Shown: positions 5,827 to 6,280 of the stretch, in pieces
Numbering within the stretch: position 1 is the stretch's first letter
Layout: each line of letters starts with the position of its first letter
Origin: Bifidobacterium breve
GTDB taxonomy: Bacteria > Actinomycetota > Actinomycetes > UBA12327
Length of the DNA: 6,280 bases
NCBI GenBank assembly: GCA_943332445.1
Contig: CALQPL010000069.1
Span: forward strand, 1-6,280
Reading direction: 5' to 3'
Notes under the pieces: model-generated
Told to the model about the DNA's origin: nothing
The model's input: the letters and a program-made list of their open reading frames with translations, nothing else
Database searches by the model: none
Made by a program: the position numbers and the translations under genes

Positions 5827-6280
5827 GTGGACTTAAGCACGATGACCCTCGAGGTCCTAGCGATTGCTGGAGCCGTCCTGGGCCTGCTGGCGTTTATTCT
5901 CGCCCTGGCTGCGCAGTTGCGGTTTCGCCGAATGCGCCGTGACTATGAGGTGTTGCAGGGCGAGGATGATCAGTCCACTTTTGTAGCTTCGGTAGCACGT
6001 CACGTTGATGAAGTGGACAAGCTTCGAGTAGATATCGCTCAACAGCGTGAAGTCATCGCGCAATTACAGACGGACCTCCACGACGCCATCAGGCATGTTG
6101 CGGTTGTTCGTTACGACGCCTTTGGCGACATGGGTGGGCGCTACTCGTTCTCGCTCGCGTTGCTTGACGATGACGGCGATGGCTTGGTGCTGACGGCCAT
6201 TCACGCGCGCAGCGATACCCGTACCTACTTCAAGGGTGTGCGTTCCGGGGCAAGCGATGAACCGCTGTCCCCTGAAGAAC
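5827..6280 (+). CDS. DUF4446 family membrane protein (cut by right edge)
   Basis: The visible 151 residues begin with one hydrophobic helix (about 8-30) and a basic stop-transfer stretch R-F-R-R-M-R-R (32-38). A charged helical, coiled-coil-like segment follows (about 50-90). The conserved DUF4446 core is then V-V-R-Y-D-A-F-G-D-M-G-G (93-104), S-F-S-L-A-L-L-D-D (107-115) and L-V-L-T-A-I-H-A-R (120-128). The last residues, L-S-P-E-E, match the usual L-S-x-E-E near the C-terminus, so only a short tail should be missing. The function of the family is unknown. The helix orientation (basic residues after it) suggests the core is cytoplasmic. The gene diverges from the GDT1-like gene across 69 bp that must hold promoters for both. 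Confidence 0.92.
   Translation, partial: MDLSTMTLEVLAIAGAVLGLLAFILALAAQLRFRRMRRDYEVLQGEDDQSTFVASVARHVDEVDKLRVDIAQQREVIAQLQTDLHDAIRHVAVVRYDAFGDMGGRYSFSLALLDDDGDGLVLTAIHARSDTRTYFKGVRSGASDEPLSPEE

Noticed and set aside
1..6280. Mobile element, CRISPR array, phage or defence island
   Set aside because: There are no direct repeat arrays, transposase, integrase or terminal inverted repeats; every sizeable stretch is covered by conserved chromosomal genes.

Overview
The window looks like ordinary chromosomal DNA from a member of the Actinomycetota with moderate GC content. I cannot name a genus. The evidence is the gene order at the left end, where a padR-type regulator points left and a DUF5318 zinc-ribbon gene and a class A penicillin-binding protein gene point right. 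From memory this matches the Mycobacterium tuberculosis block Rv0047c / Rv0049 / ponA1 (Rv0050). Frequent GTG and TTG starts, tight gene spacing and a DUF4446 gene at the right end fit the same assignment.

Layout: (1) 1-111, minus strand: the first 37 codons of a PadR-family repressor, running off the left edge. (2) 112-311: a divergent intergenic region with a perfect 13-bp inverted repeat (158-188), the best operator candidate in the window. (3) 312-4963, plus strand: a compact five-gene run of DUF5318 protein, class A PBP, single-domain rhodanese, FAD-linked 2-hydroxyacid dehydrogenase (GlcD/D-2-hydroxyglutarate dehydrogenase type) and a membrane-anchored peptidoglycan-binding protein. Gaps are 1, 23, -4 and 9 nt, so it is probably one transcript. 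(4) 4964-5121: a convergent intergenic region with a strong 14-bp RNA hairpin that most likely ends the plus-strand operon. (5) 5122-5757, minus strand: a TMEM165/GDT1 (UPF0016) family transporter. (6) 5827-6280, plus strand: a DUF4446 membrane protein cut by the right edge.

The genes do not form a single pathway. The PBP and the peptidoglycan-binding protein both act outside the membrane in wall assembly, and the DUF5318 protein is closely linked to the PBP. The rhodanese and the FAD dehydrogenase are translationally coupled metabolic enzymes between them. The GDT1-like protein probably handles Mn2+ or Ca2+.

I found no mobile element, CRISPR array, tRNA, rRNA, phage gene or recognisable defence system. 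The window does not appear to contain a new multi-gene system. The points most worth following up are non-coding (the 158-188 palindrome and the 5043-5080 hairpin) and the uncharacterised DUF5318 and DUF4446 proteins.
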